From Paenibacillus xylanexedens (GTDB taxonomy: Bacteria; Bacillota; Bacilli; Paenibacillales; Paenibacillaceae), in NCBI RefSeq assembly GCF_017874615.1, contig NZ_JAGIKV010000015.1:87890-151889 (forward strand): DNA of 64,000 bases. The letters run 5' to 3'. Shown here piece after piece: positions 25,630-35,153 of the stretch (position 1 is its first letter; each line of letters starts with the position of its first letter). A model generated the notes under the pieces. It made no database searches and was not told the DNA's origin. It saw only the letters and a program-made list of their open reading frames with translations. Position numbers and translations under genes: made by a program.

Positions 25630-26008
25630 CTTCTTTCAAACTCGGCATTCCTGTCTGCTACATGAGTAATCATAACACAGGACACATCACCGAAATAGTA
25701 CAGATTGCTGGAAGACATTCCAGCAGGCTGAGCATGTGTACAAGGTTATCCAATACAACAGGCTCAATCGTCTACATATTATACCGCGTCGCCAATCGGA
25801 AGTAAAGTTTACCCAGATCGGCTCACGAACAACGGCCCCTAAGTATATTACCCACGTTTCAGGCAAACTACGCAAAGGCTAAAAATTTTGATTCATCAAC
25901 GCGCCAAGCTTCCATGCTCCTACCGAATTCCCTTCAACACATATCAAAGGTAATCACCACACAATACACTTCAGCAACTCACACCATATCCCTTTTCCAC
26001 TAAAAATT

Positions 26009-26050
26009 AAAAAAGCCTCAATCTTGCCCATTGCAGGACAAACCTTGAGA
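26009..26050 (-). terminator. smpB terminator
   Basis: Two stacked helices, GTCTCAA/TTGAGGC outside and TTGTCC/GGGCAA inside, run on the minus strand into TTTTTTAATTTTT. Confidence 0.85.
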
Positions 26051-26139
26051 CTCTTTACCTCGTAAATCACTCTTCCTAGCTTCATCACAAAAACTATCTT
26101 ATACACTTAAAAGTAAAGCATTTACGCCCAGCGCTCCAC

Positions 26140-26622
26140 TTATCGTGCAACCTTCTGCTTCTCGCGCAGTACCCGTTGGATATCACGTTGTGCATCCCGC
26201 TTAGCCGCAGTCTCCCGTTTATCATACTGCTTCTTACCTTTACCCAGTCCAAGCAAAAGCTTTGCATAACCATTGCGGATATAGATCTTCAGCGGCACAA
26301 TGCTGTACCCGTCCTGTTTCGACAGCCCGAGCAGCTTGTGAATCTGCACTTTATGCATCAGCAACTTGCGCGTACGTGTCGGATCGAGCGGATTATTTCG
26401 GTTCCCTTGTTCAAAAGGACTAATATGCATATTGTGAATATGAATCTCACCGTTTCGAATGGTGGCAAATGCATCACCAATATTCGCACGGCCGTTACGA
26501 AGAGATTTGATCTCCGTTCCGGTAAGCACCATGCCCGCTTCATACGTATCTTCAATGAAGTAGTCATGGGAAGCCTTTTTATTCTGTGCGAGCACTTTAC
26601 TCTGTCCATCATTCTTGCCCAT
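26140..26622 (-). CDS. smpB: SsrA-binding protein SmpB
   Basis: A 160-residue RNA-binding protein that delivers tmRNA to stalled ribosomes. The OB-fold core and hallmark sequences are all present: KASHDYFIEDTYEAG, TGTEIKSLR, NIGDAF, HIHNMHISPFEQGN, and the basic C-terminal tail KGKKQYDKRE. The start is the ATG with GGAGAAGGAG upstream; an in-frame extension of 23 residues has no homology. It lies between rnr and ssrA, the canonical trans-translation cluster of Bacilli. Confidence 0.97.
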   Translation of the reverse strand: MGKNDGQSKVLAQNKKASHDYFIEDTYEAGMVLTGTEIKSLRNGRANIGDAFATIRNGEIHIHNMHISPFEQGNRNNPLDPTRTRKLLMHKVQIHKLLGLSKQDGYSIVPLKIYIRNGYAKLLLGLGKGKKQYDKRETAAKRDAQRDIQRVLREKQKVAR

Positions 26623-26882
26623 GTCCTCACTCCTTCTCCGTAAAATAAGCCGGTACCATGCTCTATAGCAGCGCACCCAATGTTGCACCAAGGTACCACG
26701 TGCCAGACCCTAATTGTAGCAAGTACGGCTGTTAAAATCAAGAAAGAGGCGACCTCTGCCGCCCCTCCTCATTACACCACTTTCAGACTGTGCGAAACAA
26801 CACACCGGCTGAAATGACTATTTTCTCCAACGCTTAACCTGGAGGAACGAATTGTTATCCATCTCTTCAAGTTACGTTAGCT

Positions 26883-27540
26883 TTATTTTTTCTTTTTCCG
26901 TACAAAAGCTGCCGTGCCGTTACCAGCTGCACCGTTGCTCTTCTTCCGCTTGCGTCTTGGTGCTCCGCCTTCCTGAGCGCCACCAGGAGTTGCATTCTCT
27001 CCAATAAATACGCCGCTCGGTGAAGTGTTCTTGCGTCCACTTCCGCCTTTGCCACCTTTACCGCCGCCCTTGCCGGACTTAAAGCTTCCTTCACCGCGAC
27101 CGCTGTTCAGGCCACTTCCTTGTCCACCGGTTGAACTACTATCCGATCCACCCGATGTAGAGCCATATCCGCCTTTACCTGAGCCAAAACCAAAGCTCAC
27201 CGCGCCTTTGCCCCGGCCAGTTGATCCGCCAGCATCACCAGCACGACGCTCACCTTTTGGTTTGCCGCCGCCTTTACCTGCGTAGCCACCGGATGAGCTT
27301 GCGCCCGCACCTGCACTCGCAGCACCACTGCGACCGCCACGTCCACCTTTGCTGCTATCTTCCGGTGATCTGCCACCACGGTTGCCTCCAGCAGCGGATG
27401 AGCCGCCTTTGCCGCCACGCGAACCGCTGAAACCACCCGGTCCACTCTTGGCACCGCCGCGTCCGCCGCCGCTAGTTGGACGTCCACCTTTACCACCGCG
27501 TCCGCCACCGAAGCCGCCAGGACGTTCACCGCGAGGTTTC
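26883..27540 (-). repeat. Region encoding the low-complexity RGG/GGK tail of RNase R
   Basis: Imperfect tandem Gly-rich codons (GGC/GGT/GGA) separated by Arg, Lys and Ser codons. The opposite strand shows open frames only because of this bias. Confidence 0.85.
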
Positions 27541-29672
27541 ATATCCACCATTTCAAAATCAATCGTATACTCTTCCATGCTTACACGTGCCACACGGATC
27601 TTCACTTCATCACCGATGCGGAAGACTTTCGAGGTACGTTCACCAATCAGAGCCATATGCTGATCGTCAAAATGGTAATAGTCGTCCGTGAGCGCGCTCA
27701 AGCGAATCAGACCTTCAACCGTGTTCTCCAGTTCAATGAACATACCAAAGCTGGTCACACTGCTGATCATGCCTTCGAACTCTTCGCCTACTTTGTCGAG
27801 CATGTACTCGGCTTTTTTCATTTTCTCCGTATCCCGCTCAGCTTCTACCGCCACACGTTCACGTTCCGAAGACTGTTGCGCAATATCGGCCATACGTGCT
27901 GCTAAATACTCCTGACGTTTCTCCGGCAAAGCACCATTATTTTCAATGACTTCGCGAATCACCCGGTGAATAACGAGATCGGGATAACGACGAATTGGAG
28001 ACGTAAAGTGACTATAGAATTCTGCCGCGAGGCCAAAGTGACCTGACATTTCAGAATCATACTTCGCCTGTTTCATCGAACGGAGCATCATTGTACTAAT
28101 AACAGTTTGTTCTTTCGTTTCTTTGATATCCTCAAGCAACGATTGAAGCGCCCGTGGATGAATCGCATTGCCACGTCCTTTGACCTGGTGTCCAAAATTC
28201 GCCGCAAAGGCGAGGAAATTTTGCAGTTTTTCCTGATCCGGGTCTTCGTGCACACGATAAATGAACGGAACTTTCAACCAGTGGAAATGCTCTGCCACTG
28301 TTTCGTTCGCTGCCAACATGAATTCCTCAATGATTTGCTCGGCAATCGAACGCTCCCGTTTCACGATATCTATCGGTTTACATTCTGCGTCCACAATGAT
28401 TTTGGATTCTTCAAAATCAAAGTCGACCGCACCACGGCGCATACGCATAGCACGCAGCTTCAGGGCAATCTCTTTCATCAGATGGAAATCATCTACCAGA
28501 TCCTTATAACGCTCGAGCAATTCAGGCTCTTCACCTTCAAGAATTTTACGGACGTTGGAATACGTCATCCGCTCTTTGGTTTTGATTACACTTGTAAAAA
28601 TGTCATGTTTTACAACCTTCATCTGGTCGTTAAACTCCATCTCACAAGACAGTGTCAAGCGGTCTACCTGCGGGTTCAAACTACAGATTCCGTTGGACAG
28701 ACGTTGTGGCAGCATCGGAATAACCCGATCCACCAGATACACACTGCATCCACGGTTGTAGGCTTCCTGATCAAGCTTAGAATTCTCCTGCACATAATAG
28801 CCAACGTCGGCAATATGAACACCTAGACGGTAGTTCCCGTTAGGCAGTTTCTCTACGTTAACAGCATCATCCAGATCCTTGGCATCTTCGCCATCAATCG
28901 TGACAATGTTAAGTCCGCGCAGATCACGGCGACCCTGTTGTACAATCTCTTCATCTGTGATGGACTCAGGTGCTTTTTCCGCCTCTTCTACCACTTCATC
29001 GGGGAAAGCTTCAGGCAACTGATGCTTGCGAATAACGGACAAAATATCAATACCCGGCTCATCCTTATGACCGAGAATCTCGATCACTTCACCCTCGGCC
29101 GCCGCACGGCCCTCTGGATAGCTGACGATTTTTGCTACAACCTTCTGTCCATCAACCGCCCCTGCAAAATTGGTACGCGGGATGAAAATATCGCGATTAA
29201 TCCGTTTGTCATCCGGGATAACGAAGCCGTACACCTCATGGCTCTGGAACACACCAACGACTTGGGTCACACCATGAGTAACAATACGGACGATCTCACC
29301 CTCCAGGCGACCGCCAGAAGGTCCTTGAGACGTGACTTTAACCAATACCGTGTCACCATTCATCGCACTTTTCATATCATTGGCGTGAATGTACACATCC
29401 GGGTGCTCCCGATCCTCAGGGATAAGGAAAGCAAAGCCTTTGGCGTGAGCCTGTAAACGTCCACGTACCAAATCCATGCGCTCTGGCATGCCATAGCGAT
29501 TGTTACGGGTCAGCAAAACTTTACCAGATTCCTCCAGCGTATTAAGCATAATCAAAAAGGCTTTGAAATCAGCTGCATCTTCAATAGCGAAGTGCTGTTC
29601 CAACTCCTGATAAGTCATCGGTTTATAAGCGGTTTCCCGCATGAAGTCGAGCAATTGTTGTTCTGTTATCAT
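26883..29672 (-). CDS. rnr: Ribonuclease R with an unusually long Gly-rich tail
   Basis: A 929-residue 3'-5' exoribonuclease that degrades structured and tmRNA-tagged mRNA. From the N-terminus: a winged-helix domain (~1-70), two cold-shock domains, the RNB catalytic domain with TIDGEDAKDLDDAV (acidic residues binding two Mg ions), and an S1 domain that begins EEFEGMISSVTSFGMFIELE. After the S1 domain (MKPRGERPGG, from base 27540 down) comes a tail of about 218 residues rich in Gly, Ser, Lys and Arg with many RGG/GGK repeats; typical RNase R ends with a short basic tail. The ATG follows GAGGTG. Genes secG and smpB flank it as usual. Confidence 0.96.
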   Translation of the reverse strand: MITEQQLLDFMRETAYKPMTYQELEQHFAIEDAADFKAFLIMLNTLEESGKVLLTRNNRYGMPERMDLVRGRLQAHAKGFAFLIPEDREHPDVYIHANDMKSAMNGDTVLVKVTSQGPSGGRLEGEIVRIVTHGVTQVVGVFQSHEVYGFVIPDDKRINRDIFIPRTNFAGAVDGQKVVAKIVSYPEGRAAAEGEVIEILGHKDEPGIDILSVIRKHQLPEAFPDEVVEEAEKAPESITDEEIVQQGRRDLRGLNIVTIDGEDAKDLDDAVNVEKLPNGNYRLGVHIADVGYYVQENSKLDQEAYNRGCSVYLVDRVIPMLPQRLSNGICSLNPQVDRLTLSCEMEFNDQMKVVKHDIFTSVIKTKERMTYSNVRKILEGEEPELLERYKDLVDDFHLMKEIALKLRAMRMRRGAVDFDFEESKIIVDAECKPIDIVKRERSIAEQIIEEFMLAANETVAEHFHWLKVPFIYRVHEDPDQEKLQNFLAFAANFGHQVKGRGNAIHPRALQSLLEDIKETKEQTVISTMMLRSMKQAKYDSEMSGHFGLAAEFYSHFTSPIRRYPDLVIHRVIREVIENNGALPEKRQEYLAARMADIAQQSSERERVAVEAERDTEKMKKAEYMLDKVGEEFEGMISSVTSFGMFIELENTVEGLIRLSALTDDYYHFDDQHMALIGERTSKVFRIGDEVKIRVARVSMEEYTIDFEMVDMKPRGERPGGFGGGRGGKGGRPTSGGGRGGAKSGPGGFSGSRGGKGGSSAAGGNRGGRSPEDSSKGGRGGRSGAASAGAGASSSGGYAGKGGGKPKGERRAGDAGGSTGRGKGAVSFGFGSGKGGYGSTSGGSDSSSTGGQGSGLNSGRGEGSFKSGKGGGKGGKGGSGRKNTSPSGVFIGENATPGGAQEGGAPRRKRKKSNGAAGNGTAAFVRKKKK

Positions 29673-29765
29673 TAATATATTCACCTCGGGAAACATAAAA
29701 GTGTAAGCAAGTCTCATCTCTTTATGTATCGGAATTCTTACCATTTTCATGCAATACAATATCAT

Positions 29766-30149
29766 TGCTGTGAAGAGTGTAGTAGTACAACCATACTATC
29801 TCATACCCTAGTATACACGAATTCAATCCGGCCCATCCGTACCTCGCAAAAAAACCACAGTTGCCGGGCGCTCCTCTAAAATCACGCTTTCACGTATCTC
29901 TACAGACATTTTATGCGATACATGTGCTGTGCACATCTGGAAAAGGACTACATCCGAAAATTTTCTGTACACATGACATTCATTATAGGGAGTGAGTTCG
30001 CGTAACGAATAAGCGAGGGACATACCATACATGATAGGGGTGTGTTGCATGTTAAGGAAGGAAAACCGAACAGAAGTGAGAAGAAGACCGAAAATAATGG
30101 AGTCTATAGATTAGCCTGTTGGTAAAGTTTGGACACGTAAGAATTTATT
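29766..30149. other. Gap between rnr and secG terminator
   Basis: No convincing gene. A 75-codon open frame at 29823-30050 lacks a ribosome site and any recognisable protein. The carboxylesterase gene found here in some Bacilli is absent. Confidence 0.5.
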
Positions 30150-30180
30150 AAAAAACCCCCGTTTCTTCACGAAACGAAGG
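30150..30180 (-). terminator. secG terminator
   Basis: CC-CGTTTC pairs with GAAACG-GG around a five-base loop; the minus strand then has TTTTTT. Confidence 0.85.
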
Positions 30181-30233
30181 TTCATCAATTAAGCCATTAG
30201 CTTAAGCTATTCATTGAACAGCAGTTCCAATTC

Positions 30234-30467
30234 TTACTTGGAAGCCACCGTAACAACAATAGACAAAATCATAAATCCTGCACCCAGTACCACCGTTGCA
30301 CGTTGCAGGAAGAGATCCAATCCGCGCGCTTTCGTTTTACCGAAAAGATGTTCCGCACCACCGGAGATGGCACCCGCCAAACCAGCGCTTTTCCCGTGCT
30401 GCAGCAATACTACAGTGATTAGACCGATCGAGAAAACAACGAGCAGCAATTTCAAAGCAATATCCAT
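30234..30467 (-). CDS. secG: Preprotein translocase subunit SecG
   Basis: A 77-residue membrane protein of the Sec translocon. Two transmembrane helices (about 4-23 and 53-74) flank the conserved loop SAGLAGAISGGAEHLFG. It assists SecYE in protein export. The ATG is preceded by AGGAGG at eight bases; a GTG three codons upstream falls inside the ribosome-site region and is unlikely. Position just before rnr is the normal order in Bacilli. Confidence 0.95.
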   Translation of the reverse strand: MDIALKLLLVVFSIGLITVVLLQHGKSAGLAGAISGGAEHLFGKTKARGLDLFLQRATVVLGAGFMILSIVVTVASK

Positions 30468-30688
30468 TCTTTCCACCTCCTACCCATGTGGGCATACATC
30501 TCACCATAAAAACAGTTACTTTAATTGTAACATAGCTATGGTTGTACTACAAGTAGTGATACAAATGATAAGGAGCTACTCATCTCATCTGTAAGTCATG
30601 ATAATATGGTCATATGGTTTTAATCACATTATGTTCTCATCCAAGATAAGGACTTACTTTAGAAGCTTAGGAATTTAGGGAGGGCAAA

Positions 30689-31489
30689 ATGATTCAAAGA
30701 TTTCAAGCCACAGATGCCCTTAAAGGCATCATAGATTATATATGGATTGTAGAACAAGACAACCTCGCCCCAATGAACAGACAAGACATCATTATGCCGT
30801 TAGGTCATATTAATATTATTTTCAATTATAGATCCCCCTACTACCTCATCGAGAGAAAAAAACGAATTCTCATATCCAATTCATCGGTCATCGGTCAGAT
30901 TAAAAGAGCGAAGCATGTCCAGTACGGAGAAAACTTGTACCAAATTGGCATTTCATTAACTCCTGTGGGGTACATTCAATCTTTTGAGTACCCCATTTCT
31001 CGGCTCACCGAACGAATATGCTCAGTAGTCGACGTATCCTCTGGGCTAGATCAATTACGTACCCAACTCACCAATGCCAGAGATAACGAATCGATCATTA
31101 CAGCGATCAACGATTATTTCATTGAAAGAATCAAGTTGAACCCTTTGGATACGCAGCGTGCCGATCATATGCTTTCTTATGTGGAACAGCAATGCGGAAA
31201 CCTGAATGTCTCCCACATGGCAGCATATTTTGGATTTTCCATCAGTACGCTGGAGCGTACATTTAAGCGATATACAGGACTTACCCCCAAAGTGTATGGA
31301 GATATCGTGAAGTTCCAAAAAAGTATTGTTGATGCAAATTGGCACACTGAAATATATGAACAATACTACGACCAGTCTCACTTCATTAAGACATGCAGAA
31401 AATTTGCCGGTAAAACTGTAAGTGAACTTGAGAAGTCGGCTGACGAACTAACCCTTCGTTATCTATGGCAATCCAAAAACAAATTTTAA
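30689..31489 (+). CDS. AraC-family regulator with DUF6597-like N-terminal domain
   Basis: A 266-residue regulator. The N-terminal half (IIDYIWIVEQDN, IIMPLGHINIIFNY, GISLTPVGYIQSF) is of the type found in AraC proteins with an N-terminal DUF6597 sensor; the C-terminal helix-turn-helix region contains LNVSHMAAYFGFSISTLERTFKRYTGLTPK and a second HTH with YYDQSHFIKTCRKFAGKT. The ATG follows AGGGAGGG. A small membrane-protein gene overlaps its end region and may be its target. Function unknown. Confidence 0.85.
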   Translation: MIQRFQATDALKGIIDYIWIVEQDNLAPMNRQDIIMPLGHINIIFNYRSPYYLIERKKRILISNSSVIGQIKRAKHVQYGENLYQIGISLTPVGYIQSFEYPISRLTERICSVVDVSSGLDQLRTQLTNARDNESIITAINDYFIERIKLNPLDTQRADHMLSYVEQQCGNLNVSHMAAYFGFSISTLERTFKRYTGLTPKVYGDIVKFQKSIVDANWHTEIYEQYYDQSHFIKTCRKFAGKTVSELEKSADELTLRYLWQSKNKF

Positions 31490-31572
31490 GCCCTTATTTG
31501 CATGCTTATTTTTTACAATACAGCGAGCCTTATGACCTGATATACTTTAGCCACAACGACGATGGAGAGAGG

Positions 31573-31956
31573 ATGGCGTTCGTAACAATGATGCTTATAG
31601 CAAGTATAATCGTACTTTTAAATGTCACTTTACTGGCGATCTTGGTTCCGGGTGGCCCCATTGAAAATCGGGATTTCTCCAAGCTTAAGGGAATTGTATT
31701 CTGGGGATTTAATCTGTTTTTGATTTTGCTTGGAGCTGGATCTTATATTGCCAGTTATCTCCTGCTGATTTCTTCCCCTCATGCTTTGTGGATTGCTCAA
31801 GTAATTGCCATTCTGTACTTTATCGTGTATGCTGTTGATCTCGCTGGCATATTTCCAAAATCCCCAACAAAAATGAGCAAGCCATTACTATTACTCGAAA
31901 TTATCAATATCTCTATGGCTGTTTATCTATTTCTCTTTGTCACAGCTATGAGTTAA
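31573..31956 (+). CDS. Small four-helix membrane protein
   Basis: A 127-residue hydrophobic protein with four predicted transmembrane helices (about 2-24, 38-60, 68-92 and 105-125) separated by short polar loops. The chosen ATG follows GGAGAG; a longer in-frame reading beginning inside the regulator gene has no ribosome site. No family was recognised; the size and topology resemble DoxX- or DUF-type four-helix proteins. It follows the AraC regulator at 83 bases and shares its terminator, so they are likely one unit. Confidence 0.7.
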   Translation: MAFVTMMLIASIIVLLNVTLLAILVPGGPIENRDFSKLKGIVFWGFNLFLILLGAGSYIASYLLLISSPHALWIAQVIAILYFIVYAVDLAGIFPKSPTKMSKPLLLLEIINISMAVYLFLFVTAMS

Positions 31957-31990
31957 GGTGCAATATACATCCCTTGAACAAGTCCAATTA

Positions 31991-32016
31991 CAGCAACCAG
32001 CCAGGTTGCTGTTTTT
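31991..32016 (+). terminator. Terminator of the AraC-membrane protein unit
   Basis: CAGCAACC pairs with GGTTGCTG around a five-base loop and runs into TTTTT. Confidence 0.88.
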
Positions 32017-32033
32017 CTATTTATCTATAACAC

Positions 32034-32064
32034 AAAAAGACAGACCGATTTCGCGGTCTGTCTA
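32034..32064 (-). terminator. Terminator of the glycolytic operon (after eno)
   Basis: AGACAGACCG pairs with CGGTCTGTCT around a short loop; the minus strand continues TTTTTG. It faces the preceding plus-strand terminator. Confidence 0.88.
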
Positions 32065-32081
32065 AAATTTGTAAAAACAAC

Positions 32082-33368
32082 TTATTTTTTAAGGTTGTAG
32101 AATCCTTTAAGACCATTGTATTGAGCCAGTTCACCCAGTTGATCCTCAATACGGAGCAATTGGTTGTACTTCGCAATACGGTCTGTACGGGAAGGAGCAC
32201 CCGTTTTGATTTGGCCAGCGTTTGTTGCAACAGCGATGTCAGCGATTGTGCTGTCTTCGGACTCACCGGAACGGTGGGAGATTACAGCTGTGTATCCTGC
32301 ACGTTTAGCCATTTCGATTGCATCGAATGTTTCAGTCAATGTACCGATTTGGTTAACTTTGATCAGGATGGAGTTACCGATACCTTCGTTGATACCTTTA
32401 CCCAGACGCTCAGTGTTCGTTACGAACAGGTCATCACCAACGAGTTGTACTTTGTCTCCCAGTTTTTCTGTGAGCAATTTCCAACCATCCCAGTCATCTT
32501 CGGACATACCGTCTTCGATTGTGATGATTGGGTATTTCTCAACCCATGAAGCCAGAAGGTCAACATACTCAGCAGAAGTGTAAGATTTACCTTCGCCAGC
32601 AAGTGTGTACTTACCATCTTTGTAGAACTCAGTGGAAGCTACGTCCATACCGAGGAATACGTCAACGCCTGGTTTGTAACCTGCTTTTTCGATAGCTTCG
32701 ATGATCGTAGTGATTGCTTCTTCGTTCGAACCAAGGTTCGGTGCGAAACCACCTTCGTCACCTACAGCTGTGTTCAGGCCTTTGGAGCTCAGTACGGATT
32801 TCAGGTTGTGGAAGATCTCTGCACCTACGCGAAGAGCTTCTTTGAAGCTTGGTGCTCCAACAGGAAGAACCATGAACTCTTGAACATCGATGTTGTTGTC
32901 AGCATGCTCACCACCGTTGATGATGTTCATCATTGGTACTGGAAGTACTTTAGCGTTGAATCCGCCCAGGTAAACGTACAATGGCAGATCAAGAGCATCA
33001 GCAGCTGCGCGAGCAACAGCCATGGATACAGCCAGGATTGCGTTAGCACCCAATTTAGCTTTGTTTGGCGTACCATCCAAAGTGATCATCAATTTGTCGA
33101 TACCTAGTTGATCCAATGCATCCATACCGATAACTTCTGGAGCGATTGTTTCGTTTACGTTTTTAACAGCTTGCAGAACGCCTTTACCAAGGTAACGGGA
33201 TTTGTCGCCATCGCGAAGCTCAACCGCTTCGTGGGCACCAGTGGATGCACCGGATGGAACGATTGCGCGTCCAATTGCACCGGACTCCAGGTATACTTCA
33301 ACTTCTACTGTAGGGTTACCGCGGGAGTCGAGGACTTCGCGAGCGTACACGTCAGAAATAATAGTCAT
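32082..33368 (-). CDS. eno: Enolase
   Basis: A 428-residue glycolytic enzyme converting 2-phosphoglycerate to phosphoenolpyruvate. The N-terminal capping domain (DSRGNPTVEVEVYLESG) and the barrel carry the family landmarks: SGASTGAHEAVELRDGD loop, VGDEGGFAPNL, IEDGMSEDDW, VGDDLFVTN and the ILIKVNQIGTLTET signature, followed by ISHRSGESEDS. Length is normal. A 239-base gap with a long hairpin separates it from gpmI, so it may also have its own processing or promoter. Confidence 0.98.
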   Translation of the reverse strand: MTIISDVYAREVLDSRGNPTVEVEVYLESGAIGRAIVPSGASTGAHEAVELRDGDKSRYLGKGVLQAVKNVNETIAPEVIGMDALDQLGIDKLMITLDGTPNKAKLGANAILAVSMAVARAAADALDLPLYVYLGGFNAKVLPVPMMNIINGGEHADNNIDVQEFMVLPVGAPSFKEALRVGAEIFHNLKSVLSSKGLNTAVGDEGGFAPNLGSNEEAITTIIEAIEKAGYKPGVDVFLGMDVASTEFYKDGKYTLAGEGKSYTSAEYVDLLASWVEKYPIITIEDGMSEDDWDGWKLLTEKLGDKVQLVGDDLFVTNTERLGKGINEGIGNSILIKVNQIGTLTETFDAIEMAKRAGYTAVISHRSGESEDSTIADIAVATNAGQIKTGAPSRTDRIAKYNQLLRIEDQLGELAQYNGLKGFYNLKK

Positions 33369-33439
33369 TTGTGATAATCTCCTTTAAATTTGAAATTTTA
33401 TTTTAATACGTTCAGAACAAACATGTTTCACCAAGCCAC

Positions 33440-33580
33440 TCCGCGTGCAGTACCGTCCTTCGATCGCTGTTATCCCCAAATTCTTTGAACTCCTTATAAA
33501 AGGTGAGAATTAGGGGATAAAGGCGAGCGCTTCGCTTCTCCAGATCGGTTCTGCCCGCTTCGTTAAGGTGTAACTTAGGT
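33440..33580. repeat. Structured intergenic element between gpmI and eno
   Basis: TTATCCCCAAATTCT (33470-33484) faces AGAATTAGGGGATAA (33506-33520), a 15-base stem with one internal mismatch, and an inner CCTT/AAGG helix in the loop. It is followed by GGCGAGCGCTTCGCTT. No T-run on either side. The layout looks like a dispersed intergenic repeat; no second copy is in this window. Confidence 0.5.
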
Positions 33581-33607
33581 CTTATTCGACAACCTATTAA
33601 AATTATA

Positions 33608-35152
33608 TTATTTGCGGGTAGAGATAACGGATGTACCTGTCATCTCAGCCGGTTTAGGCAATTGCATCAAGTCAAGGATCGTTGGCGCGATATCCGCCAA
33701 GATTGCACCCTCACGCAGGGTTACATTTGCATCGGTAACGATAAATGGAACTGGGTTCGTAGTATGAGCTGTGAACGGACGTCCCTTCTCATCGAACACC
33801 ATATCCGCGTTACCATGATCCGCAGTGATCAGTACAACGCCGCCTTTGGCAAGTACTGCATCCACAACACGGCCCATGCACTCATCTGTTACTTCAACCG
33901 CTTTAATGGTAGGCTCCAGCATGCCGGAGTGTCCAACCATGTCAGGGTTAGCAAAGTTCAGAATGATGGCGTCATGTTTGTCTGCTTCGATCTCGCGAAC
34001 ACATGCATCAGCCACTTCATACGCGCTCATCTCCGGTTGCAGGTCATACGTTGCAACTTTTGGTGAGTTGATTAGTACGCGAGTTTCGCCCGGAAGCTCC
34101 ACATCACGACCGCCGCTGAAGAAGAAGGTAACGTGCGGGTATTTCTCAGTTTCTGCAATACGCAGTTGTTTTTTATTGTTCTGTACCAGAACTTCACCCA
34201 GCGTGTTGTCGAGGTTCTTCGGCGAATAAGCCACATAACCTTCAACCGTCTCGCTGAACAAAGTCAAGCATACAAAGTGCAAGCCCACAGGGAACTTCGG
34301 ACCACGATCGAAACCACGGAAATCCTGGTTCGTGAATACTTGCGACAACTGGATCGCACGGTCAGGACGGAAGTTGAGGAAGATAACGGAATCGCCGCTC
34401 TCTACCAAACCTACCGGCTCACCATCCGCTTTGACGATAACCGTTGGTTCAACGAATTCATCAAATACGGATTTCTCATACGATTCTTCAACCGCTTTGA
34501 GTGGGTCAGTGTATTTTGGTCCATCGCCATAAACGATGGCGCGGTATGATTTCTCAACCCGTTCCCAACGTTTGTCACGGTCCATCGCGTAATAGCGACC
34601 TTGAACCGTTGCGATTTGTCCTACACCTACTTCTTCAATCTTAGCGATCAGCTTCTGCATGAAGTCTTTACCACTGTCTGGCATAACATCACGGCCATCC
34701 ATGAAAGCATGAATATATACATCATTCATTCCTTCTTTTTTGGCCAGATCCAGCATAGCAAACAGGTGGTCGATGTGACTATGTACGCCGCCATCGGACA
34801 ACAAGCCGTAGAGATGAAGCTTTTTGCCGCTTTGTTTCGCTTCGCGAACAGCTTTGACAAGTGTTTCATTGTCGTAGAACTCACCGTCACGAATGGATTT
34901 GGAGATACGGGTCAAATCCTGGTATACGATCCGGCCGGCACCAATGTTCAGGTGACCTACCTCGGAATTCCCCATTTGCCCTTCTGGCAAACCTACAGCT
35001 TCACCGCAAGCAGTGAGTGTTGTATGTGGGAATTGGCTCATGAAACGGTCATAGTTCGGTTTCTTGGCTTGCGCTACCGCGTTGCCTTCCACCGTGTTAC
35101 GTAGACCAAAGCCATCCATGATGATCAGTGCTACAGGTTTTGGAGCTGTCAT
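33608..35152 (-). CDS. gpmI: 2,3-bisphosphoglycerate-independent phosphoglycerate mutase
   Basis: A 514-residue Mn-dependent mutase (3-phosphoglycerate to 2-phosphoglycerate). The alkaline-phosphatase-like domain opens IIMDGFG, the active-site serine lies in MGNSEVGHLNIGAGR near residue 61, and later metal ligands are in FANPDMVGHSG and ADHGNAD. The ATG lies one base beyond the tpiA stop, and the AGGGGGC ribosome site is inside the tpiA end; a 21-residue longer reading overlaps tpiA and has no homology. Essential for sporulating Bacilli, where it responds to Mn and pH. Confidence 0.97.
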   Translation of the reverse strand: MTAPKPVALIIMDGFGLRNTVEGNAVAQAKKPNYDRFMSQFPHTTLTACGEAVGLPEGQMGNSEVGHLNIGAGRIVYQDLTRISKSIRDGEFYDNETLVKAVREAKQSGKKLHLYGLLSDGGVHSHIDHLFAMLDLAKKEGMNDVYIHAFMDGRDVMPDSGKDFMQKLIAKIEEVGVGQIATVQGRYYAMDRDKRWERVEKSYRAIVYGDGPKYTDPLKAVEESYEKSVFDEFVEPTVIVKADGEPVGLVESGDSVIFLNFRPDRAIQLSQVFTNQDFRGFDRGPKFPVGLHFVCLTLFSETVEGYVAYSPKNLDNTLGEVLVQNNKKQLRIAETEKYPHVTFFFSGGRDVELPGETRVLINSPKVATYDLQPEMSAYEVADACVREIEADKHDAIILNFANPDMVGHSGMLEPTIKAVEVTDECMGRVVDAVLAKGGVVLITADHGNADMVFDEKGRPFTAHTTNPVPFIVTDANVTLREGAILADIAPTILDLMQLPKPAEMTGTSVISTRK

Positions 35153-35153
35153 C

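Noticed and set aside
27025..27663. Pro/Leu-rich frames opposite the RNase R tail
   Set aside because: They are the reverse complement of Gly codon runs and not genes.
29823..30050. 75-codon frame upstream of rnr
   Set aside because: No ribosome site, no recognisable family, unusual composition for a small protein; kept only as a gap remark.
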